Below are positions 33,338-41,312 of a stretch of DNA of 64,000 nucleotides, one piece after another (position 1 is the stretch's first letter; every line of letters starts with the position of its first letter). The stretch spans positions 482,727-546,726 of the forward strand of contig NZ_JANIPJ010000001.1 of the NCBI RefSeq assembly GCF_024623455.1. Direction: 5' to 3'. The position numbers and the translations under genes are program-made. The notes beneath the pieces were generated by a model that did not search any database, was not told the origin of the DNA, and saw only the letters and a list, made by a program, of their open reading frames with translations. The DNA comes from Paenibacillus soyae. GTDB taxonomy: Bacteria; Bacillota; Bacilli; Paenibacillales; Paenibacillaceae.

Positions 33338-35709
33338 ATACCCTCAAGCTATTTGAACCGCAAAGCGGTATATTGTCTGTCCCATATGAACCGAACGATC
33401 AAAGCAAGCTGCTGGAGAATCCGCCTCGCTTCACGTGGATGCCCGCGCTCGCGGAAGGCGATTGTTATGCACTGCAGTACTCCAGCTCGCCCGACTTCAA
33501 GACGGGGGATACCGTTACGGTTCGCAATATCCCGTACAACCTGTATACGCCGTCCGAAGCGCTGGAGCCCGGCTCCTATTATTGGCGTTACGCGCTGGAG
33601 GGCGGACGCCCGGCTTCCAGCCGCAGCGGTTCTCAGGCATGCAGCGTATCCAAAACCGTTGGCGGAGACCTGGATGGGTCAATCGGCAGCAGCTGGAGCG
33701 TGGTAAGGAGTTTTCAAGTACCGGAAGGCTTGCCTGAAACGCCGCTTCCTGATCGAGACGGCCGCTACAGCTCCACCATCGCGACGCATCCACGTCTATG
33801 GCTGAATCAAGACGGACTTCTAAACCTTCGGGAGCGTATCGCGGCAGACCCCGCTTATGCGGGCTGGGACATATTCATGGAGCGCTCCGTCCAGCCATGG
33901 CTGGAGCGCGAGCTGATTGCCGAGCCGGCTCCATATCCCGATAACAAGCGTGTGGCTGTACTATGGCGCCGCATGTACATGGATTGCCAGGAGACGCTGT
34001 ATGCGATTCGCCATCTGAGTGTTGCCGGTGTGGTGCTGCAGGACGAGACGATCTTGGAGGCGGCGAAGAAGTGGCTGCTGCATGCCGCCTCGTGGAATGT
34101 TGAAGGCACGACGTCGCGCGATTATAACGACGAATCCTCCTTCCGGATCGCGGGCGCGCTTGCCTGGGGTTACGACTGGCTGCACGATGTGCTGAATGAG
34201 GAGGAGCGGAAGGCTGTGCGTGAAGCGCTGCTGGAGCGCGCGAGACAAGTTGCGTTCCATGTCATCGACCGCTCCCGCATTCATCAGGTGCCGTTCGACA
34301 GTCATGCCGTTCGATCGCTTTCTTCGGTATTGGTGCCTGCAGCCATCGCTTTGCTGCATGAAGAGCCGGAAGCGCTGGAATGGCTGGACTATACGCTGGA
34401 GTATTACGCTTGCCTGTATTCGCCATGGGGCGGAGAGGACGGCGGCTGGGCGGAAGGTCCTATGTACTGGACGACGGGCATGGCCTACTTGATCGATGCG
34501 CTGAACCTGGTTCGCAATTACTGCGGCATTGACATCTATAAGCGGCCGTTCTTCTCGAAGACGGGAGATTTCCCGCTGTACTGCAACAGCCCAGATACAA
34601 CAAGAGCAAGCTTCGGCGATCAGTCCTCGCTGGGAGATCGTCCTATTCTGAAGACGGGCTACAACATCCGTCAGTTCGCCGGTATTACCGGCAACGGCCT
34701 GTATCAGTGGTATTATGAGCAGACGCTGGACAACGATCCCGACCCGGACTCCAAGTTCTATAACTATGGCTGGTGGGACTTCCGCTTCGACAGCGTCATG
34801 TTCCGCCATGATTATCCCGAGGTAGCGCCGGTTATCCCGGATGAGAGCGTTATCGAGCCTGTGAAGTGGTTCCGAGACATCGGCTGGGTCGCGATGCATC
34901 ACCGCATGCATGAGCCGTCTGAGCATGTCATGCTGCTGGCGAAGAGCAGCCCTTATGGCTCCATCAGCCACAGCCATGGCGATCAGAATGGCTTCCTCAT
35001 TCACGCGTTCGGCGAGCCGCTGGCGATCGAAAGCGGCTATTATGTAGCGTTCGGCAGCACGATGCACCGAAATTGGCGGAGGCAGACCCGTTCCACCAAT
35101 GCGCTGCTTATTGACGGACAAGGGCAGTATGCTGGAACAAACAAGGTGCTCGCTATGGAAGCGGCCGGGGTTGTGCAGGAAGCATGGCACAAGGATGGGA
35201 TCAGCTATTGCAGAAGCGACGCAACGGCAGCTTACAATGAGACGGTGCCGTATGTGAAGCGCTGCATGCGCGAGATTTATTTTATCGACCAATCCTATTT
35301 CGTGATCGTGGATTATGTGGACCTGGAGCAGAAGGGCAAGGTGGAATGGCTGCTGCATACGATGAACCAAATGACATTATCCTCCAATGCGTTCCTGGTC
35401 AATGGAACTAAGGCGGATATGGATGTGCGGTTCGTATACAGCTCGTCGGGCAGCCTGTCGCTTCGCCAGCATGACGAATTCACCGATGTGGAGCCTTCCG
35501 AATATGAGGGGCTTCCGAAGCAGTGGCATCTGCATGCCGAGACGAAGGAAGCACGGAGCCATAGGCTTGTATCGCTGCTTGTCCCAATGAAGAAGGGCGA
35601 CTCCAAGTTCGTCTCGCACTTCATGGACGATCAGGACCACGGCGTGCATCTGTACTTCACGAACGAAGCAGGCAAGACACGCAAGATTGAGGTTGCGAAG
35701 GCTTATTAA
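33334..35709 (+). CDS. Oligoalginate lyase, PL15-type (copy 2)
   Basis: A 791-residue cytoplasmic paralogue of the lyase at 18068, very similar along its length. The same motifs occur: SHAVRSLSSVL, WAEGPMYWTTG, SHSHGDQN and NWRRQTRS. It differs by an inserted Ser/Gly-rich loop of about 25 residues (encoded about 33607-33690) in the N-terminal beta domain. Last gene of the regulator-SDR-lyase unit, coupled to the preceding lyase (ATGA) and ended by a strong terminator. The two copies may differ in preference for mannuronate or guluronate ends or in expression; that is inference. Confidence 0.85.
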   Translation: MNTLKLFEPQSGILSVPYEPNDQSKLLENPPRFTWMPALAEGDCYALQYSSSPDFKTGDTVTVRNIPYNLYTPSEALEPGSYYWRYALEGGRPASSRSGSQACSVSKTVGGDLDGSIGSSWSVVRSFQVPEGLPETPLPDRDGRYSSTIATHPRLWLNQDGLLNLRERIAADPAYAGWDIFMERSVQPWLERELIAEPAPYPDNKRVAVLWRRMYMDCQETLYAIRHLSVAGVVLQDETILEAAKKWLLHAASWNVEGTTSRDYNDESSFRIAGALAWGYDWLHDVLNEEERKAVREALLERARQVAFHVIDRSRIHQVPFDSHAVRSLSSVLVPAAIALLHEEPEALEWLDYTLEYYACLYSPWGGEDGGWAEGPMYWTTGMAYLIDALNLVRNYCGIDIYKRPFFSKTGDFPLYCNSPDTTRASFGDQSSLGDRPILKTGYNIRQFAGITGNGLYQWYYEQTLDNDPDPDSKFYNYGWWDFRFDSVMFRHDYPEVAPVIPDESVIEPVKWFRDIGWVAMHHRMHEPSEHVMLLAKSSPYGSISHSHGDQNGFLIHAFGEPLAIESGYYVAFGSTMHRNWRRQTRSTNALLIDGQGQYAGTNKVLAMEAAGVVQEAWHKDGISYCRSDATAAYNETVPYVKRCMREIYFIDQSYFVIVDYVDLEQKGKVEWLLHTMNQMTLSSNAFLVNGTKADMDVRFVYSSSGSLSLRQHDEFTDVEPSEYEGLPKQWHLHAETKEARSHRLVSLLVPMKKGDSKFVSHFMDDQDHGVHLYFTNEAGKTRKIEVAKAY

Positions 35710-35740
35710 TGAGCATGGCATGATACAATAAAAATAAAAC

Positions 35741-35778
35741 AAAGCCCGATCGGCATTTACTTTAGCCGATCGGGCTTT
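35741..35778. terminator. Bidirectional terminator between PL15 copy 2 and ROK gene
   Basis: AAAGCCCGATCGGC pairs perfectly with GCCGATCGGGCTTT (14 bp, 10-nt loop). An A-rich tract lies before and TTTCTGC after, so it can serve both converging genes. Confidence 0.85.
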
Positions 35779-35815
35779 CTGCATTTCCGATTACAAAGCA
35801 CAGAATGACCTAAAT

Positions 35816-37015
35816 CTAAACACTCATATCTCTCCACATCATCAGCGCCGCACCTGTTGCTACGGCATCCTCTCTAAGAATGCCCTTGGAAAAATGCGGT
35901 GTATACTCGGGATAATGATAAGTGTTGTCGATCGCAACTTCAATTGCCGTCCGATAGAACGATTCATGCGAATTGATTAAGGTTCCGCCAAGAACGATGC
36001 ACTCTGGATGGAAGATATTAATCAGGTTCGCCAGCCCGATACCCAGATGCCTAGCGGACTTGAGGAACAATTCCAGCGTAACAGGGTTTTCCAATGCCAA
36101 TTCACTCAATAACAAGTCGTATCTGATATCCTCCGGTCTAACGGCGGAGCGGCTAATCAGGCCGACCCTCCCAAGCTTGGCTTCGGATTGCGCCTTTCGT
36201 TCAATGGCCTGAACCGATACATAGGCTTCAAGAGCTCCATAATTGCCTTTGTCATGAAGCCTTGGGCCGTCTGTTTGAATGATCATCTGACCGATGGAGC
36301 CTTCTCTGTCAACCGATCCATGAACAATATGACCATAGGACATCATAGAGGACCGCAGACTAACGCCGGCATGTACGTAGAGCATATGCTGCAGCTGGGA
36401 TTCCCGCATTGCCCAGTTCTCGCCGAGCAGCGCGGTGTTGGCGCCATTGTCCAGCTTGGCCATTATTCCGATTTGCTCCTCAATGAGCTTGCAGATCGGG
36501 ACGTTCATCCAGCCTTTGGCCGGGAAGTAGAGCGGATTCAGAATAATTCCCGCATCTCTGTCCAGAGGACCGACCGCTCCAATGCCAATCCCTTTAATTC
36601 GTTCAATCGTTAATTTGTGATCGAGCAGGAGCGACCGGATCGTTGTCGCTGCTTGCTTGATGAATTTCTCGGGGGTCATATCTTCATCCATTCTCCATCT
36701 GGTAATGGACATGGGGTTCATGGCCATATCGTACAAGCCCAAGGTGGAGTAAAAGCGAGAGATTTCAAGCCCGAAGAAGTAACCCCAGGACGGATTGATC
36801 CGGAATAGAATCGGCTTTCTTCCCCCATTTGAAGGGCCGAATCCTGATTCTATAATAAGCTTCTCGGAAAGAAGCTCATCGATTAAGCGGTTCATGGTAC
36901 TTGTTTTAATGTCGAACAAGGGCATGAGATCTCCCTTTGATACGGTGCCTTGCTTCGCGATGCGCTCATAGAGCGCTTTTTTGGTTGTGAGCCGGTTTAG
37001 TGCTATATCCATCAT
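35816..37015 (-). CDS. ROK-family transcriptional regulator (NagC/XylR type)
   Basis: A 399-residue regulator. The N-terminal winged HTH (about 10-65, with SKGDLMPLFDIKTSTMNRLI) precedes a ROK sugar-binding part. The kinase Asp expected in a DNDANAA-type motif is replaced (LDNGANTALLGE), and the usual CxCGxxGC zinc cluster is absent (HDKGNYGALEAY at that place), so it is not a kinase. It is transcribed divergently from the chrA pair; a decayed relative is at 845-1500. The ligand is unknown; its setting between alginate and agar genes suggests a sugar signal. ATG 37015 or the next codon is the start. Confidence 0.85.
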   Translation of the reverse strand: MMDIALNRLTTKKALYERIAKQGTVSKGDLMPLFDIKTSTMNRLIDELLSEKLIIESGFGPSNGGRKPILFRINPSWGYFFGLEISRFYSTLGLYDMAMNPMSITRWRMDEDMTPEKFIKQAATTIRSLLLDHKLTIERIKGIGIGAVGPLDRDAGIILNPLYFPAKGWMNVPICKLIEEQIGIMAKLDNGANTALLGENWAMRESQLQHMLYVHAGVSLRSSMMSYGHIVHGSVDREGSIGQMIIQTDGPRLHDKGNYGALEAYVSVQAIERKAQSEAKLGRVGLISRSAVRPEDIRYDLLLSELALENPVTLELFLKSARHLGIGLANLINIFHPECIVLGGTLINSHESFYRTAIEVAIDNTYHYPEYTPHFSKGILREDAVATGAALMMWRDMSV

Positions 37016-37314
37016 TCGATCCCTGCTTATCGCGTGTTTTCAGTTCCCCCTTAATGATAACCGATAAGATTCAGGCAAGCTATCTTATCGTATAGGAACA
37101 GATCTTTTTGCGGAAAATGAAAAAACTATTTAATTTCCAAGTATTCCGATACCGTTTTGGAGCTATAAACGAATGATATTAATCCCTTATGAGGATCATC
37201 ATCATATCTTATAGCTTTTTCTTCGCATACTTTATTCCAAAATGAAAAAAAGATGATATACTAATAGCATCTAAGGAAATCATTAGACACCGAAAAAGAT
37301 AGGGGATGTCAGGT
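37016..37314. other. ROK/chrA divergent intergenic region
   Basis: Just under 300 nt without a gene. It must hold the two divergent promoters, but I cannot assign them firmly. Its first 100 nt are partly preserved in the degenerate copy at 4775-4835, including GGCAAGCTATCTTA-like and GATCTTTTT blocks. Confidence 0.5.
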
Positions 37315-37950
37315 ATGAAAACCGAAAAAGGTGTGCTGTGGACGATCTTTCTGACCTTTCTGAAAATAGGGCCTGTTACGTTTGGCGGAGGGTACGCGAT
37401 GATTCCCGTTATAGAGCGGGAGGTCGTCGAGAAGCGCAAGTGGCTGGAAACGCGGGATATCGCAGACATCTTCGCCGTGGCCGAATCGATACCCGGGGCA
37501 ATCGGTATTAATTCCGCGACGTTTATCGGCTATCGGGTCGCAGGCATTAGAGGAGCGCTCGCGGCCATGATCGGCATACTGCTCCCTACCTTCTGCATTA
37601 TATTGCTGCTGTCGCTGTTCTTTCTGCAGATGAAGGGACATCCGAAGATGGAGGCCGCCTTCATCTCGATTAGAGCCACGATCGTTGCACTGATTGCTTA
37701 TGCTGCTATTAAAATCGGCAAAACCGCATTGGTGGATAAAACCTCGGCGGTTTTAATCTTGCTTACCGTCATCGTCATGTATTTCGGACATTCGTTTATT
37801 CATCCGGTATTGCTTATTGCAGGCGGGGCGGCTGCCGGGATCGGTATCATTATGCTGAAGCAGAAGCTGGGCCGCAAGACTCCATTAACGAAACGAACGA
37901 AACGAACGAAACGAACGAAACAAGAACCGATATTTGATTATATGATTTAA
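37315..37950 (+). CDS. Chromate transporter, short-chain subunit A (ChrA/YwrB-like)
   Basis: A 211-residue membrane protein of the CHR family, with the signature FGGGYAMIPVIEREVVEK near the N terminus and about five to six helices. Short-chain CHR proteins are encoded as pairs and work together to export chromate or a related oxyanion. ATG 37315 follows AGGGG by 9 nt. Its C-terminal tail contains a 9-bp tandem repeat giving a TKR-TKR-TKR tract. The second subunit follows after 13 nt. Confidence 0.85.
   Translation: MKTEKGVLWTIFLTFLKIGPVTFGGGYAMIPVIEREVVEKRKWLETRDIADIFAVAESIPGAIGINSATFIGYRVAGIRGALAAMIGILLPTFCIILLLSLFFLQMKGHPKMEAAFISIRATIVALIAYAAIKIGKTALVDKTSAVLILLTVIVMYFGHSFIHPVLLIAGGAAAGIGIIMLKQKLGRKTPLTKRTKRTKRTKQEPIFDYMI
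37888..37921 (+). repeat. Nine-bp tandem repeat in chrA tail
   Basis: The unit ACGAAACGA is repeated about 3.8 times in frame, giving Thr-Lys-Arg repeats. Copy number could vary by slippage without shifting the frame. Confidence 0.85.
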
Positions 37951-37963
37951 AGGGGCTGGCTCT

Positions 37964-38512
37964 ATGCTGCAGTTACTTCTAGAGTTATTTGCGACTTTTT
38001 TTCTAATTGGCATGGTGTCGTTCGGCGGAGGTTATGCCATGATCCCGCTCATCCAGGAGGAAGCGGTCAATCGTCATGAATGGCTGGATGCTCAGCAGTT
38101 TACGGACATTATCGCGATTGCGGGCATGTCGCCTGGGCCGATCGCGACCAATATCGCTATATTCATCGGTATGCAGGAAGCGGGATTGCTGGGGGCCATC
38201 GTCGCTGCGGCAGGCATGGTGCTGCCATCCCTGTTCATTATCGTCTGCGTCGGGGTTGTGTTTTTCAAGATCTATCAGAACAAATGGCTGCAATCGTCCT
38301 TCTATGGCTTAAGAGCTATCATTACGGGACTTATTATATATGCGGCGATCCTGTTTGCCGTTAACAATGGTCTCGTCGGGGAGTTGTCCTGGTTCACGGC
38401 ATCGCAGCTTCTCATCTTCTTGGGTTCGCTTGCCGCATTATTATTATTCCGCAAGCATCCGGTATACGTTATTATAGCCTCAGGGCTTATTGGAATAGCC
38501 ATCTACGGTTAG
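37964..38512 (+). CDS. Chromate transporter, short-chain subunit B
   Basis: A 182-residue partner of the preceding CHR protein, with the same FGGGYAMIPLIQEEAV signature and PGPIATNIAIFIG motif and about five hydrophobic segments. AAGGGG precedes the ATG. The pair would form one functional unit, as short-chain CHR pairs such as YwrA/YwrB do. Link to the polysaccharide genes is not evident. Confidence 0.85.
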   Translation: MLQLLLELFATFFLIGMVSFGGGYAMIPLIQEEAVNRHEWLDAQQFTDIIAIAGMSPGPIATNIAIFIGMQEAGLLGAIVAAAGMVLPSLFIIVCVGVVFFKIYQNKWLQSSFYGLRAIITGLIIYAAILFAVNNGLVGELSWFTASQLLIFLGSLAALLLFRKHPVYVIIASGLIGIAIYG

Positions 38513-38562
38513 TTGCATGTAAGTCGGCTGTTAAATCACAGAGATCACGAGGAGGCCTTTCA

Positions 38563-39534
38563 TTGGACAACCACAACAAACCAGCATGCTGCTCGGCGTC
38601 CCGAAGTGAAGTGACCGCTTTGCGGCGTATAGAACGACCAAGCACCCCGAACATAACTGCACGGAATAAGATTTCTTCGGAGACGATGGTGACTATTCCC
38701 GCAGGTGAATTTATGATGGGAACGAACTCTCCGGAAGGTTTCCCGGCGGATGGGGAAGGCCCTGCGCGAATGGTTACGATCGATTCCTTCCAGATCAATC
38801 CTTATGCGGTGACGAATGCCGATTTCGGGAGGTTTGTAGAGGCAACGGGATATGTGACGGAAGCCGAACGTTTCGGCTGGTCCTATGTGTTCCATCTGTT
38901 GGCCTCCGCCGAAACCAAAGAGCGGGTTGCTAATGTTCCACAGGCCGTTCCTTGGTGGCTGGTCGTGCACGGTGCTTACTGGGCAGCTCCGGAAGGACTC
39001 GACTCTAACATCTCGGAGCGAATGAATCATCCAGTCGTTCATATCTCCTGGACTGATGCGAATGCTTATTGCGAGTGGGCAGGCGGCAGGCTGCCGACCG
39101 AAGCGGAGTGGGAGTATGCCGCCCGTGGGGGGCTGGAGAGGAAGACATACCCTTGGGGTGACCTGTTGAAGCAGGATGGCAAGCATCAATGCAATATATG
39201 GCAAGGGAAATTTCCAATTAAAAACAATGCAAGCGACGGTTATATCGGTACTGCGCCGGTCGATGCATACGAGCCGAACGGCTTCGGTCTCTACAATGTG
39301 TCCGGCAATGTATGGGAATGGTGCTCGGATTGGTTCACTCCCGCTTATCATAAAGTGACCCGGGATCTAAACCCGCATTACAACAAACGAACGGACAAGC
39401 GTTCCATGCGCGGGGGCTCCTACTTATGCCATCGTTCATACTGCAACCGCTACCGAGTCGCGGCGCGAAGCTCCAATACCCCGGACAGCTCGACGGGGAA
39501 TTGCGGATTCCGGATAGCGCGATCGCTTGTTTAG
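38563..39534 (+). CDS. Formylglycine-generating enzyme
   Basis: A 323-residue member of the FGE-sulfatase family. It oxidises the cysteine of a CxPxR motif in sulfatases to formylglycine. Family signs: IPAGEFMMGTNS, LPTEAEWEYAARGG, GNVWEWCSDWF, and the C-terminal active site RGGSYLCHRSYCNRYR with the redox cysteines C289 and C294, followed by NTPDSS. Having both cysteines separates true FGE from lookalikes. It starts at TTG 38563, 7 nt after GGAGG. The Cys-type sulfatase at 63484 is a natural client; others may lie outside the window. Confidence 0.88.
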   Translation: MDNHNKPACCSASRSEVTALRRIERPSTPNITARNKISSETMVTIPAGEFMMGTNSPEGFPADGEGPARMVTIDSFQINPYAVTNADFGRFVEATGYVTEAERFGWSYVFHLLASAETKERVANVPQAVPWWLVVHGAYWAAPEGLDSNISERMNHPVVHISWTDANAYCEWAGGRLPTEAEWEYAARGGLERKTYPWGDLLKQDGKHQCNIWQGKFPIKNNASDGYIGTAPVDAYEPNGFGLYNVSGNVWEWCSDWFTPAYHKVTRDLNPHYNKRTDKRSMRGGSYLCHRSYCNRYRVAARSSNTPDSSTGNCGFRIARSLV

Positions 39535-39577
39535 GATGATATTACTCTTTGAAATAGTGAATAATTTTATAGAAATT

Positions 39578-39621
39578 CATTAATATATTCGTACGGATAG
39601 ATGGCTGGAGGGGGGTAAAAT
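39578..39621 (+). promoter_or_regulatory. Regulon-2 box and promoter (aldehyde dehydrogenase)
   Basis: CATTAATATATTCGTACGG begins at 39578 and TAAAAT (39616-39621) starts exactly 38 nt later. It matches the boxes at 41233 and 49515 in sequence and spacing. No -35 consensus is present, as expected for activator-dependent promoters. Confidence 0.6.
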
Positions 39622-39652
39622 GATGCAATCCTACAATTAAGAGGTGAAGGTT

Positions 39653-41119
39653 ATGATGACGGGGACAAAAGGAAATACGACCTATTATCGACTTTATATA
39701 GACGGACAATGGATGGATTCGGCCTCCGGGCGCTTGACTGAGGTGCTAAACCCGGCCAATGAAGAAGTGATTGGATATGTCAGCGATGCGGACCTGGAGG
39801 ATGTGCAGAAGGCGCTGCTCTCCTCGGAGAAAGCTCAGCGCTCGTGGAAGCTGCTGCCCGCTGTTGAGCGTGCTCGGTATTTGGTCAAGCTGGTGCACCG
39901 TATCCAAGAGGAGCGGGAGCATTTCGCCCGGCTGCTTGTGCTTGAGCAAGGCAAGACCTATCGCGAGGCGCTTGGCGAAGTCGACGATACGATGGCTTAT
40001 TTCATGTACGCGGCGGAATCGGCTACCCGCTTGAAGGGCGATGTGCTGCCGGCTAACCGTCAGGGCGAGATGCTTATGATTCAGAAGGTGCCGTACGGCG
40101 TCACTGTAGGGCTGTGCGCCTGGAACTATCCCCTTGCGCTCATTGGCCGCAAGCTGGGCCCGGCGCTGGTGACAGGGAACACGATGATCATTAAGCCGCA
40201 TGAGCTCACGCCGATTGCGTCTGCCGAGCTCTTCCGTCTCATTGATGAGGTTGGCTTCCCGCCTGGAGTGGCCAATCTCGTTACGGGCACAGGCGTGGAG
40301 GTCGGAGGGGCGCTGGTCAGCAGTCCCATTACGAAGCTAGTCACTGTTACGGGCAGCGTTAGAGCGGGACAAGCGATCTACAAGGCGGCGTCGGACAACA
40401 TTACGGCGTTATCTCTGGAGCTGGGCGGCAAAGCGCCGTTTGTTGTGCTGGAGGACGCTGATGTGGATCAAGCGGTAGAAGCGGCTGTTGGCGCGCGCTT
40501 CGCGAATTGCGGGCAGGTGTGCATCTGCAATGAGATGGTGCTTGTGCATGAGAGCATTGCCGATGCATTTACGGAGAAGCTGCTGGAGCGAGTGAAGTCC
40601 ATTAAGCTGGGCGATCCCTTCGACGAGTCGGTGACGATGGGGCCGAAGGCGAACGGGCGGGATCTGGAGAAGATTGATGTTATCGTGCAGGAGACGGTCC
40701 GACAAGGCGCTACTCTGGCTGCCGGCGGCAAACGTCCAACAGGAGACGGGTTCCAGAAGGGCTACTGGTACGAGCCGACGGTACTCACGAATGTTACGCC
40801 TGATATGGCTGCAGCAAGAGAAGAGATCTTTGGGCCGGTCCTGCCGATTGTTCGGATCGGAAGCTTCGAGGAAGCGGTGAGCATCATTAATGCCAGCGAG
40901 CTTGGCTTGTCGGCTTATCTGTACACCAATGATTATCGCAAGCTGATGCAGGCAATCCAGGTGCTGGAGGTTGGAACGGTATTCCTGAACCAAGGCATGT
41001 CGGGCTGCATGCAGGGCCATCACAGCGGCCATAAGCTGAGCGGCATCGGCGGCGAGGATGGCGAATACGGCATTGAGGGCTACCTCCAAAAGCGTACTGT
41101 TTACTTGAATTATGCCTAA
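39653..41119 (+). CDS. Aldehyde dehydrogenase (AldA-like), possible anhydrogalactose dehydrogenase
   Basis: A 488-residue NAD(P)-dependent aldehyde dehydrogenase. Cofactor-side GNTMIIKPHE, VTGSVRAGQ, catalytic ELGGKAPF, and catalytic C290 in NCGQVCICN are seen; the last resembles E. coli lactaldehyde dehydrogenase AldA. It lies next to the GH50 agarase and shares its promoter box, so oxidation of 3,6-anhydro-L-galactose is a good guess; lactaldehyde from fucose or rhamnose is the alternative. The start is ATG 39653 after GAGGTG, with ATG 39656 equally possible. Monocistronic, ended by a terminator at 41142. Confidence 0.82.
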   Translation: MMTGTKGNTTYYRLYIDGQWMDSASGRLTEVLNPANEEVIGYVSDADLEDVQKALLSSEKAQRSWKLLPAVERARYLVKLVHRIQEEREHFARLLVLEQGKTYREALGEVDDTMAYFMYAAESATRLKGDVLPANRQGEMLMIQKVPYGVTVGLCAWNYPLALIGRKLGPALVTGNTMIIKPHELTPIASAELFRLIDEVGFPPGVANLVTGTGVEVGGALVSSPITKLVTVTGSVRAGQAIYKAASDNITALSLELGGKAPFVVLEDADVDQAVEAAVGARFANCGQVCICNEMVLVHESIADAFTEKLLERVKSIKLGDPFDESVTMGPKANGRDLEKIDVIVQETVRQGATLAAGGKRPTGDGFQKGYWYEPTVLTNVTPDMAAAREEIFGPVLPIVRIGSFEEAVSIINASELGLSAYLYTNDYRKLMQAIQVLEVGTVFLNQGMSGCMQGHHSGHKLSGIGGEDGEYGIEGYLQKRTVYLNYA

Positions 41120-41141
41120 TAGAGGTTAAGAAGCCATATAG

Positions 41142-41183
41142 GAGCAGCGGGGCTGAAAGGTTAAGCCCTCGCTGCTCTTTCTT
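41142..41183 (+). terminator. Terminator of aldehyde dehydrogenase gene
   Basis: GAGCAGCGGGGCT pairs with AGCCCTCGCTGCTC (one bulge) around a 9-nt loop and is followed by TTTCTT. Confidence 0.8.
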
Positions 41184-41232
41184 GTACAGGCTGGGAGATC
41201 GCTTACGATTTTTATAGGATTGCCATGCAAAT

Positions 41233-41276
41233 GCTTAAGATATTTATGCGATTGGCCCAGCATTGTTCGATAGAAT
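41233..41276 (+). promoter_or_regulatory. Regulon-2 box and promoter (GH50 agarase)
   Basis: GCTTAAGATATTTATGCG begins at 41233 and TAGAAT (41271-41276) starts exactly 38 nt later, as at 39578 and 49515. Confidence 0.6.
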
Positions 41277-41312
41277 GAAGGGGCAGATGAATCGGAAAGG
41301 GGTTAACAAGGA

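Noticed and set aside
33961..35370. Long minus-strand open frame (469 codons) opposite PL15 copy 2
   Set aside because: Antisense shadow of a well-supported lyase; no domain or ribosome site.
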